This document shows, one piece after another, positions 9,338 to 18,618 of a stretch of 64,000 bases of DNA (position 1 is the first letter of the stretch; each line of letters opens with the position of its first letter). The stretch comes from Prevotella histicola JCM 15637 = DNF00424 (GTDB lineage: Bacteria > Bacteroidota > Bacteroidia > Bacteroidales > Bacteroidaceae), in the NCBI RefSeq assembly GCF_000613925.1, contig NZ_BAJX01000002.1, forward strand, positions 186,001 to 250,000. The letters are read 5' to 3'. The position numbers were made by a program, and so were the translations under genes. The notes beneath the pieces were generated by a model that worked only from the letters and a program-made list of their open reading frames with translations, made no database searches and was not told the origin of the DNA.

Positions 9338-9345
9338 TATATTTG
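9338..9345 (+). promoter_or_regulatory. -7 element for the LysM protein gene
   Basis: TATATTTG followed by CACTTG, 29 bp before ATG 9375. The expected -33 position has only a T-rich stretch. Confidence 0.5.
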
Positions 9346-9374
9346 CACTTGTATAAAACCAAAAATACATTTGA

Positions 9375-10763
9375 ATGAGAAGTTATTTGAAATATCTTTT
9401 GCTGATTTTCGCTGTTACTTTCAGCTTTACTGTGATGGCACAGAGCGTTCAATGGCGTGATCAACATAAGGTAAAACGTCGTGAAACAGTGTTCGGAATA
9501 GCTAAAGAATACGGAATTAGCATCCAACAGCTCATCGATGCGAACCCAGTAATGAAGCAAACAGGATATGAACTGAAGAAAGGTGATTTGATTTTTGTAC
9601 CTTTTGCAAAGGAAGGAGACTTCAATCCTGATGGTACAGTGGCTACGAAAGACAGCCGAAAGGTAACGGCGAAGGCTACTGATAACAACAAAGTGAAGCC
9701 TGTTAATGCTATTCGTGTCGGTGTAATGTTACCCCTTCACAATCAAGATGGCGATGGTAAACGTATGATTGAATACTATCGTGGTATCTTATTGGCACTG
9801 AACCAATTGAAAAGTGAGGGCATAACGACTGAAGTTCATGCGTGGAATGTACCGAAAGGGGCTGATATTCGTGTGACACTTACCGATAAAAACGCACCCA
9901 ATCTGGACATAATCTTTGGTCCATTGTACTCTGATCAGGTGAAACCATTGGCTGATTTCTGCCGGAACAACAATATTAAATTAGTTATTCCATTCTCTAT
10001 TACAGGCAATGAGGTCGAGACAAACCCTAACATTTTCCAGGTTTATCAGACTGAAGAGACGCTGAACAATAAGGCGATAGCATGTTTCTTGGAGCGTTTC
10101 CAGAAGTCACATCACCCTGTTTTCATCAACTGTAACGATGCAAACAGTCAGGTTGGGGCCTTCACATCATCATTGCGTAAGCAGTTAGACCTGCAGAAAA
10201 TCAAGTATGATCTTACCAGTACGAGCTCTTCTTCGGCTGACTTTGCAAAGCATTTCGATGCTTCCCGACCGAATGTAGTGGTTGTTAACTCTGAGAAAAG
10301 CCCACAACTCAATGAGGTTTTTGCTAAGTTGGCACAGCTAAAGAAGGCACGTCCAGGTATTGCCATCAGTCTTTACGGCTATAGTCAGTGGTTTGTTTAT
10401 CAGGATTATGACCTCGATTACTTCTTCAAATACAACACTTACATCCCTACAACCTATTATTATAATAAGGCAGCGGACAAGACTAAGGAGTTGGAAGCAC
10501 TGTATCAAGAACAGTATAATGAGCCAATGGCAAAGCAATATATCCCCCGTATGGCTATAACTGGCTATGATCAGGCTGAGTTTTTCGTACGTGGTTTGAA
10601 GCAACATGGCAAGAATTTCAAGGGAACAGCCTCTGAAGTGAAGTATAAACCTTTGCAGACTCGTTACAACTTCGTACGTGTTGGACAGGGCGGATATGTC
10701 AATGACAACTTCCAGTTGGTTCATTTCAAGACCGATCAGACGATGGAGAACCTCGTCTATTAA
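9375..10763 (+). CDS. LysM domain plus periplasmic-binding-fold protein
   Basis: A 462-residue exported protein. Residues 1-22 form a signal peptide ending FTVMAQS. Residues ~28-75 are a LysM peptidoglycan-binding domain (KRRETVFGIAKEYGISIQQLIDAN is characteristic, split here only by length limits of the text). From residue ~112 a type 1 periplasmic-binding fold begins (AIRVGVMLPLHNQDGDGKRM) with TPLY-like segment DIIFGPLYSDQV. The architecture suggests anchoring to the cell wall and binding of a ligand or partner, not a classical ABC transporter, since no permease is nearby. It is followed after 39 bp by an outer-membrane barrel gene, so the two may act together. The precise role is unknown. 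Confidence 0.85.
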   Translation: MRSYLKYLLLIFAVTFSFTVMAQSVQWRDQHKVKRRETVFGIAKEYGISIQQLIDANPVMKQTGYELKKGDLIFVPFAKEGDFNPDGTVATKDSRKVTAKATDNNKVKPVNAIRVGVMLPLHNQDGDGKRMIEYYRGILLALNQLKSEGITTEVHAWNVPKGADIRVTLTDKNAPNLDIIFGPLYSDQVKPLADFCRNNNIKLVIPFSITGNEVETNPNIFQVYQTEETLNNKAIACFLERFQKSHHPVFINCNDANSQVGAFTSSLRKQLDLQKIKYDLTSTSSSSADFAKHFDASRPNVVVVNSEKSPQLNEVFAKLAQLKKARPGIAISLYGYSQWFVYQDYDLDYFFKYNTYIPTTYYYNKAADKTKELEALYQEQYNEPMAKQYIPRMAITGYDQAEFFVRGLKQHGKNFKGTASEVKYKPLQTRYNFVRVGQGGYVNDNFQLVHFKTDQTMENLVY

Positions 10764-10802
10764 GCCTAAGGAGAACCAAACAGGATATGTTTTAATAAAA
10801 GA

Positions 10803-11549
10803 ATGAGAATCTTAAAGCTATTCATTGTCCTCATCTTGGCTGCTCCACTGTCAGCAAATGCGCAGATAGGGCAGCACCGTAACGACCTTTCAGTAGGTGT
10901 TAACGCTGGTTATGTACTGTCAAACGTGGGCTTCGACCCGAAGGTTTCGCAGTCGTTACACGGTGGATTGACAGGAGGATTGAGCTTCCGATACGTGTGT
11001 GAGAAGTACTTCAACACCGTCTGTTCCGTCTATGGAGAGGTCAATTATGCCTCTATTGGATGGAAAGAGAAGATCCTTACGGGTACAGATCAGAAGGTAA
11101 TCAACAGCAACGGACTTGCTGAAGAGTACTCTCGTACCATCAATTATATTCAGATACCAGTCTTTGCACACCTCGCATGGGGCAAGGAACAAACCGGATT
11201 CAACTTCTTTTTCCAAGCAGGACCACAACTCGGACTCTATCTGAGTGAGTCAACAAAGAAGAATTACGTCACTCCGAACCTTGCAACAAACGGCACTGGG
11301 CGTAGCAATCCGAACATAGAACAGGAGACAAAGCCCGTAGAAAAGAAGTTTGATTACGGCATTGCAGCCGGTATTGGAGCTGAATGGAGCAACCAACACA
11401 TAGGACATTTCCTTCTTGAAGCCCGTTATTACTATGGTTTAGGTAACATTTACGGCAGTTCAAAAAGGGACTATTTCGGTAAATCTAACTTTGGAAACGT
11501 TGTCATAAAGGCTGCTTATCTCTTTGATATAACGAAAACAAAATATTAA
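10803..11549 (+). CDS. Outer-membrane beta-barrel protein, PorT-like
   Basis: A 248-residue protein with a signal peptide (residues 1-20, ending SANAQ) and alternating hydrophobic/polar strands with aromatic ends, as in outer-membrane barrels of the PorT/OMP_b-brl family of Bacteroidota. Segments such as FNFFFQAGPQLGLYL and FLLEARYYYGLGNIY are typical membrane strands. PorT itself is a component of the type IX secretion system; this protein may be PorT or a paralogue, and the sequence alone does not decide. It sits 39 bp after the LysM protein and 22 bp before the transporter gene, suggesting one transcript. Confidence 0.75.
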   Translation: MRILKLFIVLILAAPLSANAQIGQHRNDLSVGVNAGYVLSNVGFDPKVSQSLHGGLTGGLSFRYVCEKYFNTVCSVYGEVNYASIGWKEKILTGTDQKVINSNGLAEEYSRTINYIQIPVFAHLAWGKEQTGFNFFFQAGPQLGLYLSESTKKNYVTPNLATNGTGRSNPNIEQETKPVEKKFDYGIAAGIGAEWSNQHIGHFLLEARYYYGLGNIYGSSKRDYFGKSNFGNVVIKAAYLFDITKTKY

Positions 11550-11571
11550 TATTAGCCTAAAATTTTAAATT

Positions 11572-13097
11572 ATGTTTGAAAACCAACCTAAAGCTTTGTA
11601 TGCATTGGCATTGGCCAACACAGGCGAGCGATTCGGCTATTACACCATGATAGCTGTCTTTGCGTTGTTTTTGAGAGCGAATTTTGGATTGGAACCGGGT
11701 ACTGCCGGGCTGATCTACAGTATCTTTCTTGGTCTTGTTTACTTCCTTCCGTTGATAGGTGGTATCATGGCAGATAAGTTTGGATATGGCAAAATGGTAA
11801 CGATTGGTATCATTGTCATGTTCGCTGGCTATCTGTTCTTGTCCGTTCCGTTGGGTGGAGGTACGGTTGCTTTCGGTGCAATGCTGGCAGCTTTGCTCCT
11901 TATCAGCTTCGGTACAGGACTCTTTAAGGGTAACTTGCAGGTGATGGTGGGTAACCTTTACGATACACCAGAGCTGGCAAGCAAGCGCGATTCGGCGTTC
12001 TCTATCTTCTACATGGCTATCAATATCGGTGCACTCTTTGCTCCTACAGCTGCCGTAAAGATTAAAGAATGGGCTGAGACATCGCTTGGTTATGCAGGAA
12101 ATGATGCTTATCACTTCTCATTTGCCGTAGCTTGCGTATCGCTGATTGTGTCAATGGGTATCTATTACGCTTTCCGCAGTACCTTCAAACACGTGGAAGG
12201 CGGTACGAAGAAGACTGAAAAAGCAGCTGCAGCTGCCGTTGAAGAGCTTACTCCTCAGCAGACTAAGGAGCGCATTGTGGCTCTATGTCTTGTCTTTGCA
12301 GTCGTTATCTTCTTCTGGATGGCATTCCATCAGAATGGTCTGACACTGACTTATTTCGCTGATGAGTTCGTCAGTCCGACATCAACTGGTGTACAGAGCA
12401 TGGCGTTTGATGTGGTCAACCTCGTGATGATTGTCTTCATTGTATATTCTATCATGGCATTGTTCCAGAGCAAGACAACCAAGGCGAAGGGTATTGCATG
12501 TGCTGTCATCCTTGCTGCAATAGCTGTGTTGGCTTATAAATACATGAATATTGGTGGTCAGGTTGAGGTTAGTGCACCTATCTTCCAGCAGTTTAATCCG
12601 TTCTATGTAGTAGCCCTCACACCAATCAGTATGGCTATTTTCGGTTCTCTTGCAGCCAAAGGTAAGGAGCCATCTGCGCCTCGTAAGATTGCTTACGGTA
12701 TGATTGTGGCTGGTTGTGCATACCTTTTGATGGTTCTTGCATCGCAGGGATTGCTCACACCACACGAGCAAAAGCTGGCTAAAGCAGCAGGTGAGACCGT
12801 TCCTTTTGCATCAGCTAACTGGCTGATTGGTACTTACCTCGTCCTCACTTTCGGTGAGTTACTGCTCAGCCAATGGGTATCAGCTTCGTAAGTAAGGTTG
12901 CTCCTCCTAAGTATAAGGGTGCTATGATGGGCGGATGGTTCGTTGCCACAGCCATTGGTAACCTCCTTGTGAGTGTCGGTGGTTATCTTTGGGGCGATCT
13001 CTCTCTGACCGTTGTTTGGACAGTATTTATTGTTCTCTGCCTTGTTTCAGCCTCTTTCATGTTCCTCATGATGAAGCGTTTGGAGAAGGTAGCATAA
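11572..13097 (+). pseudogene. Proton-dependent oligopeptide transporter (POT/PTR), frameshifted
   Basis: A major-facilitator peptide:proton symporter split by one missing base. The first frame (11572-12891) encodes the N-terminal ~433 residues, with the PTR family segment LANTGERFGYYTMIAVFALF (the E-R-F-Y motif for proton coupling) and multiple membrane helices, then reads into a stop after ELLLSQWVSAS. The second frame (from 12873) continues with MGISFVSKVAPPKYKGAMMG, the usual sequence after ELLLSP. Inserting one C at 12870-12871 (AGCCAATG to AGCCCAATG) restores a normal protein of about 508 residues. The N-terminal part alone lacks the last helices, so the gene is inactive if the shift is genuine. 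Confidence 0.88.
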
Positions 13098-13110
13098 GAA
13101 ATAACAATTT

Positions 13111-13155
13111 AAAAAGCAGGACTGTGCAAAGCTTTTTGCAGCAGTCCTGCTTTTT
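13111..13155 (+). terminator. Terminator of the peptide transporter operon
   Basis: AAAAAGCAGGACTG at 13111-13124 pairs perfectly with 13142-13155, which ends in five T residues. Confidence 0.9.
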
Positions 13156-13276
13156 GTGCAGTATTTAAGTGCGTTTCCTGAACGAAGCGGAGTGTGAGTA
13201 TCTTGTGTTTCGGGTCGTCATTGTAATGTCTGACTGACGAAACGATGAAACATTACGTTTCTTTTACGATTCATGA

Positions 13277-13355
13277 GTAGGGACAGATGCTGCTATTCGT
13301 CCGCAATATCAAGTGATTATCGGATGGAACAGCAGCATCTGTCCTTACTGTTTTT
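13277..13355. other. Long imperfect inverted repeat
   Basis: Bases 13277-13303 pair with 13321-13348 (shared core GGACAGATGCTGCT), with about three mismatches and one bulge around a 17-base loop, followed by TGTTTTTCC. It could be a second terminator, a structured RNA or a remnant of a mobile element. It is clearly separate from the transporter terminator and from composite element B. Confidence 0.65.
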
Positions 13356-13430
13356 CCTTTGTTCGTAGGCTTAAGTCCTACTAACACTTCTTGTTTCATA
13401 ACCATCAGAAATCCTGTTAACAACAGACGA

Positions 13431-13673
13431 TGTAAGGATTATTCATAGTCTAAAAACCAATAGGTGCCCTTTTGCATAGTGAAAGGTGCCCTTTTACAAT
13501 GTAAAAGAGCACCTTTTGATGTGTAAAAGGGCATCTTTTGCAATGCAAAAGGGCGTCTTTTACAAGCCTATCTGTAACCTATTGATAATCTATAGGTTAC
13601 AAAGTCGGTTTTTATCGTAAATACCTTGAAATGCAGTCAATGGTGAAGTGTTATTTTGTAAATACTTTTTCAG
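13431..13673 (+). repeat. Composite 22-bp element, copy B
   Basis: Left box TGTAAGGATTATTCATA (13431-13447), five 22-bp units (13459-13568), 2 bp, palindrome 13571-13603 (CTGTAACC and GGTTACAAA arms), 53-bp linker and right box from 13657, which is poorly conserved (TGTAAATACTTTTTC). Boxes are 226 bp apart. Unit centres in order: GTGCC, GTGCC, AGCAC, GGCAT, GGCGT. It lies between the converging transporter and second uvrA gene, overlapping the end of the latter. Confidence 0.9.
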
Positions 13674-16528
13674 AGTTTATCTTTCAGATATTTACCCGTC
13701 AGACTCTCCTTACATTTCGCCACATCTTCTGGTGTTCCTGCCACAACAAGGCGTCCTCCCTTGTCTCCACCATCAGGTCCCAGGTCGATAACATGGTCAG
13801 CACACTTGATAACATCAAGGTTATGTTCAATGACAAGCACGGTGTGTCCGCGTTCAATCAGGGCATTGAAAGCCTGAAGCAATCGTTGAATATCATGGAA
13901 ATGTAGACCCGTTGTTGGTTCATCAAAGATGAAGAGCGTGGGTTGTTGCTGCTCCTGACCAATGAAATAAGCCAGTTTGACGCGCTGATTCTCACCACCT
14001 GAGAGGGTTGAAGAGCTCTGTCCGAGTTTGATATAACCCAGTCCAACATCCTCAAGTGGCTTCAGTCGGTTGACAATCGCCTTGCGTTTGTGCTCTCCAA
14101 AGAACTGTATAGCTTCCGAAACAGTCATGTTCAGCACGTCATTGATGTTCTTTCCGTGGAACTGAACATCAAGAATCTCACGTTTGAAGCGCTGCCCGTG
14201 GCACTCTTCACACTCCAGTACAAGGTCTGCCATGAACTGCATCTCCACCGTGATGACGCCTGCTCCCTTACATTCCTCACATCTTCCGCCCTCTGCATTG
14301 AAGGAGAAGAACTGCGGTGTGAAGCCCATCTGCTTTGAAAGAGGCTGCTCGGCAAAGAGCTTTCTTATCTCATCATACGCCTTAACATAGGTAGCTGGAT
14401 TCGAACGAGTACTCTTTCCGATAGGGTTCTGGTCAACAAATTCCACATGTTTTATCTGTTTCCAGTCGCCACCAAGGGATGAATATTCACCTGGGAAGTC
14501 GGCAACTTCATCCAAATGACGCTTCATAGCAGGGTAGAGGATACCCTTTACGAGCGAGGATTTACCACTTCCGCTGACGCCAGTGACCACTGTCAGCACG
14601 TTCAAGGGGAACTTCACGTCAACACCTTTGAGGTTATTCATGCGTGCACCCTTGAGTTCTATTGCCATATTCCATGGTCTTCGGCTCTTCGGAACATCTA
14701 TAACTTCAGTCCCGGTGAGGTATTTTATGGTGTAAGAACGTGGATATTTCTCCAGTAACTGCTGTGTTTCAGCATCATTCTTACCATCAGTTCGCTTTAT
14801 ATCACTTACTTTTCCTTCGAAAACAATCTCTCCTCCGAGTCTTCCTGCATCTGGTCCGACGTCTATAAGATAGTCTGCAGCACGCATAATCTCCTCATCA
14901 TGCTCCACAACAATGACCGTATTGCCCAGTGCCTGTAGTTCTTTCAGGACGTGAATGAGGCGGTCGGTGTCACGACTGTGCAGTCCTATTGACGGTTCAT
15001 CAAGGATGTAAAGAGAGCCAACGAGCGAAGAACCAAGTGAAGTAGTGAGGTTTATACGCTGACTTTCACCACCACTGAGGGAGTTAGACTGGCGGTTGAG
15101 TGTCAGATAACCTAATCCAACATCCAGCAAGAACTGCAGTCTGTTCTTTATTTCTGTCATCAATCGCTTACTAACTTCCTGTTCATGGTCAGACAGTTTG
15201 AGCTTATCAAACCATTCTTTGAGGTTGATTATTGGCATATCCACAAGGTCTGTGATGGCTTTGCCACCAATCTTCACCCATGAAGCTTCCTTCTTTAGCT
15301 TCGTACCATGGCAGTCTGGACACACCGTTTTACCCCTGTATCGACTCAGCATGACCCGATATTGAATCTTATACTGGTTCTCTTTGACCATCTGAAAGAA
15401 GGAATCTATGCACACTCTGTCGTGTATATCCATCTTTCTTTCACTTGGTAGACCCTTCCAAAGACTCTCTTTTTCGTCTTTCGTCAGTTCATAATACGGT
15501 TTGAAAATGGGGAAATTGTCCTTTGCAGCACGTCTGCAGAACTCGTCTTTCCACCATATCATCTTGTCGCCATGCCAACATTGCACACATCCATCATATA
15601 CAGATAGAGACGAATCGGTGATAACCAGCTTCTCATCTATCCCTATAATACGCCCGAAACCCTCACATGTGGGACAGGCACCAAGGGGAGAATTGAAGGA
15701 GAACATATTGTCATTGGGTTCCTCAAAGCGTAAGCCGTCAGCCTCAAAGCGCGTTGAAAAGTTGTAAGTCAGCTTAGCTGGCAGTATCATCAGCTGCATA
15801 TTGCCGTCGCCTTCATAGAAAGCTGTCTCGCAAGAGTCCGTTAAACGGGATCGCATGTCTTTGGAATCTTCCACCGACATACGGTCAATCACGAGGTAAA
15901 TCCCTTCTCCTTCCTTCTTTGAAGGCTTCTTTTCCTTTTCAACAGGGTGCTGAGCGAGCCAGTCTTCAATACGGATGAAGTCGCCATCTACGTAAATTCG
16001 TGCATAACCTTCCTGCATTTCCATCTCGAGTTGAGCCTCTGCAGTACGTCCTTCCACAACATGTAACGGTGCAAGGATGCAGAATTTCGTTCCTTCAGAG
16101 TAGGTCATGACCTTCTCAATGACGTCATCTACGGAGTGATGTTTCACCTCTTCGCCTGAAATAGGGCTGAAAGTACGCCCAATACGTGCATAAAGTAAAC
16201 GCAAGTATTCGTATATTTCAGTCGAAGTGCCCACTGTTGAACGTGGATTACGTGATATAACCTTCTGCTCAATGGCTATTGCTGGGGGCAATCCCTTGAT
16301 GAAATCGACCTCAGGTTTCGACATTCTGCCCAGGAACTGGCGTGCATAAGCCGACAAACTCTCTACATATCGGCGCTGTCCCTCGGCATATAACGTGTCA
16401 AAAGCAAGTGAAGACTTCCCCGAACCAGATACTCCCGTGATGGCAATGAACTGTCCTTGAGGTATCTTTACATCAATGTTCTTGAGGTTGTTTACCCTTG
16501 CTCCTTTAACTTCTATATATTTATTCAT
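13670..16528 (-). CDS. UvrA paralogue (excinuclease ABC subunit A family)
   Basis: A second UvrA-family protein of 952 residues. It keeps both ATPase modules (GVSGSGKSSLAFDTLYAEG and GVSGSGKSSLVKG Walker A motifs, signatures LSGGESQRINL and LSGGENQRVKL, Walker B ILDEPSIGLH and IFDEPTTGLH) and zinc cysteines (CPTCEG, CPDCHG, CEECKG, CEECHG). The C-terminal half departs from canonical UvrA: IGKSTRSNPATYVKAY replaces the IGRTPRSNPATYTG stretch seen in the 5.3-8.2 kb copy. Bacteroidota often encode more than one UvrA; the extra ones may handle special lesions or resistance. Start ATG 16528 is preferred over an upstream one at 16597 because the family alignment begins at MNKYIEVKGARVNNLKN. Confidence 0.92.
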   Translation of the reverse strand: MNKYIEVKGARVNNLKNIDVKIPQGQFIAITGVSGSGKSSLAFDTLYAEGQRRYVESLSAYARQFLGRMSKPEVDFIKGLPPAIAIEQKVISRNPRSTVGTSTEIYEYLRLLYARIGRTFSPISGEEVKHHSVDDVIEKVMTYSEGTKFCILAPLHVVEGRTAEAQLEMEMQEGYARIYVDGDFIRIEDWLAQHPVEKEKKPSKKEGEGIYLVIDRMSVEDSKDMRSRLTDSCETAFYEGDGNMQLMILPAKLTYNFSTRFEADGLRFEEPNDNMFSFNSPLGACPTCEGFGRIIGIDEKLVITDSSLSVYDGCVQCWHGDKMIWWKDEFCRRAAKDNFPIFKPYYELTKDEKESLWKGLPSERKMDIHDRVCIDSFFQMVKENQYKIQYRVMLSRYRGKTVCPDCHGTKLKKEASWVKIGGKAITDLVDMPIINLKEWFDKLKLSDHEQEVSKRLMTEIKNRLQFLLDVGLGYLTLNRQSNSLSGGESQRINLTTSLGSSLVGSLYILDEPSIGLHSRDTDRLIHVLKELQALGNTVIVVEHDEEIMRAADYLIDVGPDAGRLGGEIVFEGKVSDIKRTDGKNDAETQQLLEKYPRSYTIKYLTGTEVIDVPKSRRPWNMAIELKGARMNNLKGVDVKFPLNVLTVVTGVSGSGKSSLVKGILYPAMKRHLDEVADFPGEYSSLGGDWKQIKHVEFVDQNPIGKSTRSNPATYVKAYDEIRKLFAEQPLSKQMGFTPQFFSFNAEGGRCEECKGAGVITVEMQFMADLVLECEECHGQRFKREILDVQFHGKNINDVLNMTVSEAIQFFGEHKRKAIVNRLKPLEDVGLGYIKLGQSSSTLSGGENQRVKLAYFIGQEQQQPTLFIFDEPTTGLHFHDIQRLLQAFNALIERGHTVLVIEHNLDVIKCADHVIDLGPDGGDKGGRLVVAGTPEDVAKCKESLTGKYLKDKL

Positions 16529-16580
16529 ATGTATTTCTTCCTTTTCTATCTGGTTATCCAGCCTCTTTTTGTACAAAAAT

Positions 16581-16757
16581 AGTGCCAGCAAGAACAAACG
16601 AAAGCTTGCTTTCAGTTTGTCGAGTGCCGCCTATTTTATTAAAAAATAGTGCCATTGGGCACCTTCGATGCTTGCTTTCAGTTTGTCGAGTGCCGCCTAT
16701 TTTATTTAAAAATAGTGTCAGAGGACACCTTCGATGCTTGCTTTCAGCACTTCAATC
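16581..16757. repeat. 66-bp (3 x 22) tandem array
   Basis: A 66-bp block made of three different 22-bp parts (beginning GCTTGCTTTCAG, GCCGCCTATTTT and AGTGCCATTGGG) occurs at 16604-16669 and again at 16670-16735, with partial copies on both sides. Inside are small hairpins (CTATTTT/AAAAATAG, GTGCC/GGCAC). It occupies the divergent gap between the second uvrA and the small exported protein gene, so it may lie in the uvrA leader. Confidence 0.85.
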
Positions 16758-16791
16758 ATACCCTTATTAATATGCAAAAATACAAAAAAAC

Positions 16792-16823
16792 TTTGGTTCT
16801 TTCTGGTATTTAATTTATATTTG
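16792..16823 (+). promoter_or_regulatory. Promoter of the small exported protein gene
   Basis: TTTG at 16792-16795, 20-bp spacer, TATATTTG at 16816-16823; transcription should begin about 25 bp before ATG 16855. Confidence 0.8.
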
Positions 16824-16854
16824 CAGCCGATATAAACATTAAACACTAAAAATT

Positions 16855-17259
16855 ATGAGAGTAAAAAGATTGTTATTCGTAGCTTTAATAGCGTTCCCAA
16901 TGATGGGTATGGCACAAAGTAGATATGAAGAGGTTAACGATTCAACACCAAAAGCTAAGCTTGAGAACATGAAAGTCAATGCTGCTTATCAGCAGTGGTT
17001 GGGTCAATACGAGGAAGTTGGACGTAAAATCAATGATATTTCAGAGCAATATCAACGCGAAGTGGACAAGCGTGGATATCCAAAGAAGAAGACTGTACAG
17101 CGCAAGATAGAACTTGTTAGCCAGTACATTGACCTCCTTAAGCAGCAACGTGATACTCCAGACTTGAATCAAAACCTTGATACTGAGAAGATAAACAGTA
17201 AGATTTCAATGTGGCAAAGCCAACTTGACGGTCTCACAGCATTGCTGAAGAAGATTTAA
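16855..17259 (+). CDS. Small exported helical protein
   Basis: A 134-residue protein of unknown function. Residues 1-20 form a signal peptide (positive start, hydrophobic core, ending GMAQS). The mature part is almost wholly helical and charged, with coiled-coil-like spacing around YQQWLGQYEEVGRKINDISE and the later KIELVSQYIDLLKQQRD and KISMWQSQLDGLTALLKKI. There are no cysteines or obvious catalytic residues. It is monocistronic, with its own strong promoter and terminator, which suggests an expressed periplasmic protein. A chaperone or structural role is possible but not shown. Confidence 0.75.
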   Translation: MRVKRLLFVALIAFPMMGMAQSRYEEVNDSTPKAKLENMKVNAAYQQWLGQYEEVGRKINDISEQYQREVDKRGYPKKKTVQRKIELVSQYIDLLKQQRDTPDLNQNLDTEKINSKISMWQSQLDGLTALLKKI

Positions 17260-17278
17260 ATAACAACAACACAATAAC

Positions 17279-17317
17279 AAAAAGGTGCATTTTGCTCACA
17301 GCGAAGTGCACCTTTTT
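17279..17317 (+). terminator. Terminator after the small exported protein
   Basis: AAAAAGGTGCA (17279-17289) pairs with TGCACCTTTTT (17307-17317); 17-base loop. It can also serve the converging - strand gene. Confidence 0.88.
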
Positions 17318-17370
17318 CATATTCATAAACGCCATCTTAAAGCGTTAATGACAACCTATTCAGTATTAAT

Positions 17371-18042
17371 CTATGCCGTATATTCTTTCCCATCAGTATC
17401 TAAGAGAATCTTCTTTCTTCCCTTTTTCGCCTCGAAATAGGGTGGTTCATCCCTCAAAGTGATGCTACTATAGATGAAAGGAGCAACGATTGTGCCCTTA
17501 CCATCAGGCAGAATAAGTCCTAACTTACCATCAAGCTGTGCGATGACAGGCATGGTTCGCAAGTCATCAACATACACATAACATGTCCGCAGGAACTCAT
17601 ATTGAGGTTCAACAAGCGTCTTTCCATTGCAATCGAGCATGCCGAACTTGCCATTTTGCTCTATTACCTCATGGTATTGGATGTAGATTTTGTTGATAAG
17701 GTTCAAGTAATGCACCATCTTTCGCTTATCATTGACCAGCGTAACAAGGTAAGAGAAGGTGTCAGAGTAGTTCGCCATGGCACGAGCAAGGACTATTTTC
17801 ATGTCCAATCCCTTGATAACCTTACGGTTCAAGTCAATGTATCGTGCGATAGCAGTCTCCTTTTCATGTAACGGTAAGTCCTTCAGTTGCTCCTCAAAGC
17901 GTAACATCTGCAACTTACTTCCTCGCATTGCTTTAATGTATCTATGTATTCTTCTGCCCATTTCGAGGCATACGAAATGGCGAATCTGCTGTTCCTCGAT
18001 GGGATCAGAGTACTCTTGGTTAAAGTTATCTGGCGTAATCAT
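17371..18042 (-). CDS. WG-repeat protein
   Basis: A 223-residue cytoplasmic protein with no signal peptide. The N-terminal ~120 residues are helical and charged. The C-terminal half contains WG-type (KWGL) repeats: NGKFGMLDCNGKTLVEPQYE, then GKLGLILPDGKGTIVAPFIY, each with the Gly-hydrophobic-Asp-Gly-Lys pattern followed by an aromatic residue. WG repeats form beta-propeller-like folds of unknown role that are common in Bacteroidota. ATG 18042 is taken as start because the upstream ATG at 18069 lies within the promoter. No partner is evident. Confidence 0.72.
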   Translation of the reverse strand: MITPDNFNQEYSDPIEEQQIRHFVCLEMGRRIHRYIKAMRGSKLQMLRFEEQLKDLPLHEKETAIARYIDLNRKVIKGLDMKIVLARAMANYSDTFSYLVTLVNDKRKMVHYLNLINKIYIQYHEVIEQNGKFGMLDCNGKTLVEPQYEFLRTCYVYVDDLRTMPVIAQLDGKLGLILPDGKGTIVAPFIYSSITLRDEPPYFEAKKGRKKILLDTDGKEYTA

Positions 18043-18066
18043 GGGCTTAATCTCCTTTGTTTTGCC

Positions 18067-18098
18067 CAAAGTTACAGACTTTATTCTATTCTGCCAAA
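18067..18098 (-). promoter_or_regulatory. Promoter of the WG-repeat gene
   Basis: On the - strand: TTTG (18098-18095), 20 bp, TAACTTTG (18074-18067). It fixes the start at 18042. Confidence 0.8.
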
Positions 18099-18133
18099 TA
18101 ATATATTAACTTTTTAATATACCTTATCACGAC

Positions 18134-18511
18134 TTATAAGTCAAGTGTTACGTCCTTCCCGAAAGGGGCTAATGAGAGGCCAGCCATCTTGAAATGCTGT
18201 TTCGCGAAGGGCAAACCAATGATCGTTATAGCAAGGAGTACGCCGAAGAAGATGTGCATCAGACATGCCCATAACCCTCCAAAGATGATCCAAATGATGT
18301 TAAGTGGGACGGTAATGCAGCCTGACAGCGTCTCGGTATCCCTTACTTCAGCACCGAAAGGCCACAGACAGAGCAGTCCAAGTTTGAAGGTTTGCATTGC
18401 AACGGGTATGCCTACGATGGTCAAAGCCAGTGCTAAACTACCTGAGAAATAGCCTATTGCAGCCTCTAATCCTCCGAATAACCACCAAATAAGGTTTCCT
18501 ATAATTCTCAT
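18134..18511 (-). CDS. yccF: YccF-family inner membrane protein
   Basis: A 125-residue membrane protein with two copies of the YccF (DUF307) domain. The first is NLIWWLFGGLEAAIGYFSGS...TIVGIPVAMQTFKLGLLCLWPFG and the second NIIWIIFGGLWACLMHIFFG...TIIGLPFAKQHFKMAGLSLAPFG (stretches interrupted here). The repeated layout is hydrophobic helix, GIP/GLP turn, then AxxxFK and PFG. The family function is unknown. ATG 18511 is chosen over an upstream ATG at 18541 because MRIIGNLIWW is the usual beginning. It precedes the WG-repeat gene by about 90 bp in the reverse reading direction, but that gene has its own promoter. Confidence 0.9.
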   Translation of the reverse strand: MRIIGNLIWWLFGGLEAAIGYFSGSLALALTIVGIPVAMQTFKLGLLCLWPFGAEVRDTETLSGCITVPLNIIWIIFGGLWACLMHIFFGVLLAITIIGLPFAKQHFKMAGLSLAPFGKDVTLDL

Positions 18512-18618
18512 TTTGTTGTTGATAAGATAATAGTATTGCAAGTCTTACGGTGCATTCCCTCTTCTTTTAAGTATCAGAACAGGGATTGTAACAACTTGAA
18601 ATACTGTTTTTTAATGGT

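Noticed and set aside
11557-12114. 185-codon reading frame opposite the POT transporter
   Set aside because: Antisense shadow of membrane-helix codons; Cys/His-rich translation is a by-product.
12873-13097. Separate small membrane protein gene
   Set aside because: Its sequence is the exact continuation of the POT transporter after a one-base shift.
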